From Methanoculleus sp. UBA208 (lineage in GTDB: Archaea; Halobacteriota; Methanomicrobia; Methanomicrobiales; Methanoculleaceae): DNA of 6,291 nt. Shown piece by piece: positions 5,542-6,291 of the stretch. The notes beneath the pieces are model-generated. The model saw only the letters and a list, made by a program, of their open reading frames with translations. It did no database searches and was not told the origin of the DNA. Positions within the stretch are counted from its first letter, which is position 1, and the number at the start of each line of letters is the position of its first letter. A program made the translations under genes and the position numbers. The stretch is taken from contig NZ_DAFZ01000016.1 in assembly GCF_002498065.1 (NCBI RefSeq), positions 1 to 6,291 on the forward strand. The letters are read 5' to 3'.

Positions 5542-5910
5542 TATGCATTCACGCATCTTCTGGATCAGGTCTAACTGATGTCGGGCTTCTCTCTTCTTTT
5601 CTTTCTCGATCGTGTCCATGATCTCCGTTATTGAACGGGAGAGCGTGTAGATCTTCACCGGCCTCCCTTTGCTCTCCGACTTGCTCTCGCGGGTATCGAT
5701 CCAGTTGCATTCCTTGAGGTAGCGCATGGCGATGCTGACTTCGGGCTGGCGGAGATCGGTGCCCCGCTCGATGTCCCGGGACGTCGCTTCATCGGTGTTC
5801 GCAAGATACACAAGCACTTTGGAGACGTTTCTCTTGATCCCGATGCCCATGAGGAGCTCGGCGAGTTCTTCATCGCGTGGCGTAAAATACCGTACCTTAT
5901 CTGACCTCAT
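5530..5910 (-). CDS. Small winged helix-turn-helix transcriptional regulator
   Basis: The 126-residue product looks like a small archaeal DNA-binding regulator. Residues 28-40 (NVSKVLVYLANTD) form the first helix of a TrmB/ArsR-like winged helix, ATSRDIERG (42-50) and RQPEVSIAMRYLKE (54-67) form the helix-turn-helix, and residues 70-90 with KGRPVKIYTL form the wing. The last 35 residues (from ITEIMDTIEKEKKREA) are charged and helical, probably a dimerising coiled coil. No ligand domain is visible, so the signal is unknown. The ATG at 5910 is preceded by GGTGG (5919-5915) four bases away. A TATA-like box and an inverted repeat at the expected start site suggest self-repression. Its stop overlaps rpiA by 12 bases, tail to tail. 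The target genes cannot be told from the sequence. Confidence 0.85.
   Translation of the reverse strand: MRSDKVRYFTPRDEELAELLMGIGIKRNVSKVLVYLANTDEATSRDIERGTDLRQPEVSIAMRYLKECNWIDTRESKSESKGRPVKIYTLSRSITEIMDTIEKEKKREARHQLDLIQKMRECISLQ
5586..5607 (+). terminator. Possible T-rich terminator for surE-rpiA
   Basis: A pyrimidine tract with several short T runs (including TTTT at 5597-5600) follows the rpiA stop by about 45 bases, inside the 3' part of the opposite-strand regulator gene. Archaeal RNA polymerase can stop at T-rich tracts without a hairpin. The same bases encode the Glu/Lys-rich stretch of the regulator, so the bias may only reflect that protein. Confidence 0.25.
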
Positions 5911-5918
5911 CCATCCAC

Positions 5919-5937
5919 CAACAGATAGTATCTATTG
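5919..5937. promoter_or_regulatory. Candidate operator: 19-bp inverted repeat at the regulator's start site
   Basis: CAACAGATA and TATCTATTG are inverted copies around a central G (5928), with eight of nine pairs matching. The site lies between the TATA box and the ATG of the winged-helix gene, over the predicted transcription start and touching the ribosome site. This is where an autorepressor dimer would be expected to bind. Confidence 0.5.
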
Positions 5938-5950
5938 TTTTAAATCTGAC

Positions 5951-5960
5951 TATAAAAATA
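5951..5960 (-). promoter_or_regulatory. TATA box of the winged-helix regulator gene
   Basis: The minus strand reads TATTTTTATA within a markedly AT-rich stretch, centred about 45 bases upstream of the ATG at 5910. A start about 25-27 bases downstream falls near 5928-5930, in the middle of the inverted repeat at 5919-5937. The element is nearly symmetric, so it could also serve the plus strand. Confidence 0.5.
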
Positions 5961-6039
5961 TTATTATTTCAATGGGAGATCCGGCGATTGTGATAGTTTT
6001 AAGAGAACAGATGAGGCATCAAACCGATAAGATGTAACT

Positions 6040-6097
6040 TTTTTTCACCGGATTGCACTCCCGCCGGCAGTGAAGAGGGTGCTCTCCGGTGAAAAAA
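6040..6097. repeat. 58-bp hairpin element with T-run and A-run ends
   Basis: TTTTTTCACCGG (6040-6051) and CCGGTGAAAAAA (6086-6097) are perfect 12-bp inverted copies. Inside, GCACTC (6055-6060) can pair with GGGTGC (6077-6082) with one G-U pair. Both strands have the T run at the 5' arm and A run at the 3' arm, the opposite of a standard bacterial terminator. In archaea each T run could still stop transcription on its own strand. It may also be a small dispersed palindromic element or an RNA hairpin. Confidence 0.55.
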
Positions 6098-6125
6098 GCC
6101 GACGATCCGGGCGGTGCAGGGGCCT

Positions 6126-6180
6126 GAGTGGGGCCGGCAGAGGGGTTCTGCACACATAAGCCTTCCCTGCCGGTCCACTC
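6126..6180. repeat. Long inverted repeat just upstream of the partial gene
   Basis: GAGTGG-GG-CCGGCAG (6126-6140) and CTGCCGG-T-CCACTC (6167-6180) are inverted copies: 13 matched pairs interrupted only by GG opposite T. The 26-base loop contains the TATA-like CACATAAG. It ends nine bases before the ATG at 6190, so it could be a DNA operator or, if transcribed, a leader hairpin. Confidence 0.5.
6153..6160 (+). promoter_or_regulatory. TATA-like box for the gene at 6190
   Basis: CACATAAG lies in GC-rich sequence about 33 bases before the ATG at 6190, the distance expected for a leaderless or nearly leaderless archaeal message. No Shine-Dalgarno sequence precedes that ATG, which agrees. The assignment is from pattern and spacing only. 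Confidence 0.35.
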
Positions 6181-6189
6181 CTGCTCACG

Positions 6190-6291
6190 ATGCGGCTGCG
6201 ACGGACCATGAATACCCGGGAGAGGTTCGAGACGATCCTTCGGCCCTTAGTTACGGAAAAAAGAGAGGAGGGCTTTGTTGAATTCCTCCAG
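6190..6291 (+). CDS. Start of an unrecognised protein, cut by window edge
   Basis: From ATG at 6190 the frame is open for 34 codons to the window edge, beginning MRLRRTMNTRERFE and rich in charged residues. An internal ATG at 6208 (MNTRERFE) is the other possible start. Neither has a Shine-Dalgarno sequence, but the TATA-like box at 6153-6160 is placed for a leaderless message from 6190. A hairpin ends nine bases upstream. The visible part has no hydrophobic segment or recognisable motif, so I assign no family. The open frame is short and could be chance, but the upstream promoter-like signals favour a real gene. Confidence 0.5.
   Translation, partial: MRLRRTMNTRERFETILRPLVTEKREEGFVEFLQ

Noticed and set aside
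1..6291. CRISPR array, tRNA or rRNA genes, complete insertion sequence
   Set aside because: I found no regularly spaced direct repeats, no tRNA-like TTCGA arm in a cloverleaf context, no rRNA sequence, and no paired terminal inverted repeats around the transposase-like gene.

Overview
The window looks like chromosomal DNA from a GC-rich hydrogenotrophic or formate-using methanogen. A member of the Methanomicrobiales, close to Methanoculleus, is my best guess from memory of such genomes; I could not test it. The evidence is a molybdopterin formate dehydrogenase catalytic subunit, two methanofuran biosynthesis genes (mfnD and mfnF), an archaeal-type SurE, ribose-5-phosphate isomerase A, a small archaeal winged-helix regulator, and TATA-like promoters. 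The coding regions are GC-rich with C/G in third codon positions, and the promoter regions are AT-rich.

Layout, left to right. (1) 1-1039, minus: the N-terminal half of fdhA, cut by the window edge. (2) 1040-1460: a 421-base region without a gene. It holds the fdhA promoter with two perfect palindromes, then a probable promoter and a roughly 200-base structured leader RNA for the next gene. (3) 1461-2060, plus: a zinc-ribbon plus helix-turn-helix protein that resembles the DNA-binding front end of a transposase and has no visible catalytic domain. (4) 1899-3948, minus: an apparent operon mfnD-mfnF-(small zinc-ribbon membrane protein). The last gene lacks a normal start codon and overlaps the tail of gene 3 on the opposite strand. 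(5) 4030-5541, plus: surE-rpiA, divergent from mfnD across 81 bases. (6) 5530-5910, minus: a winged-helix regulator that overlaps the end of rpiA tail to tail and has a near-perfect inverted repeat at its promoter. (7) 5911-6189: a promoter region with two strong hairpins. (8) 6190-6291, plus: the first 34 codons of an unrecognised gene.

How the genes fit together. FdhA oxidises formate to CO2. Methanofuran, whose arm is built with MfnD and MfnF, is the cofactor that accepts CO2 in the first step of methanogenesis. Both therefore serve C1 entry, although they are separate transcription units. SurE (nucleotide phosphatase) and RpiA (pentose phosphate interconversion) form a housekeeping pair in nucleotide and pentose metabolism. 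The least explained parts are the structured leader with its transposase-like zinc-ribbon/HTH protein, the small membrane zinc-ribbon protein missed by start-codon-based calling, and the hairpins near the right end.
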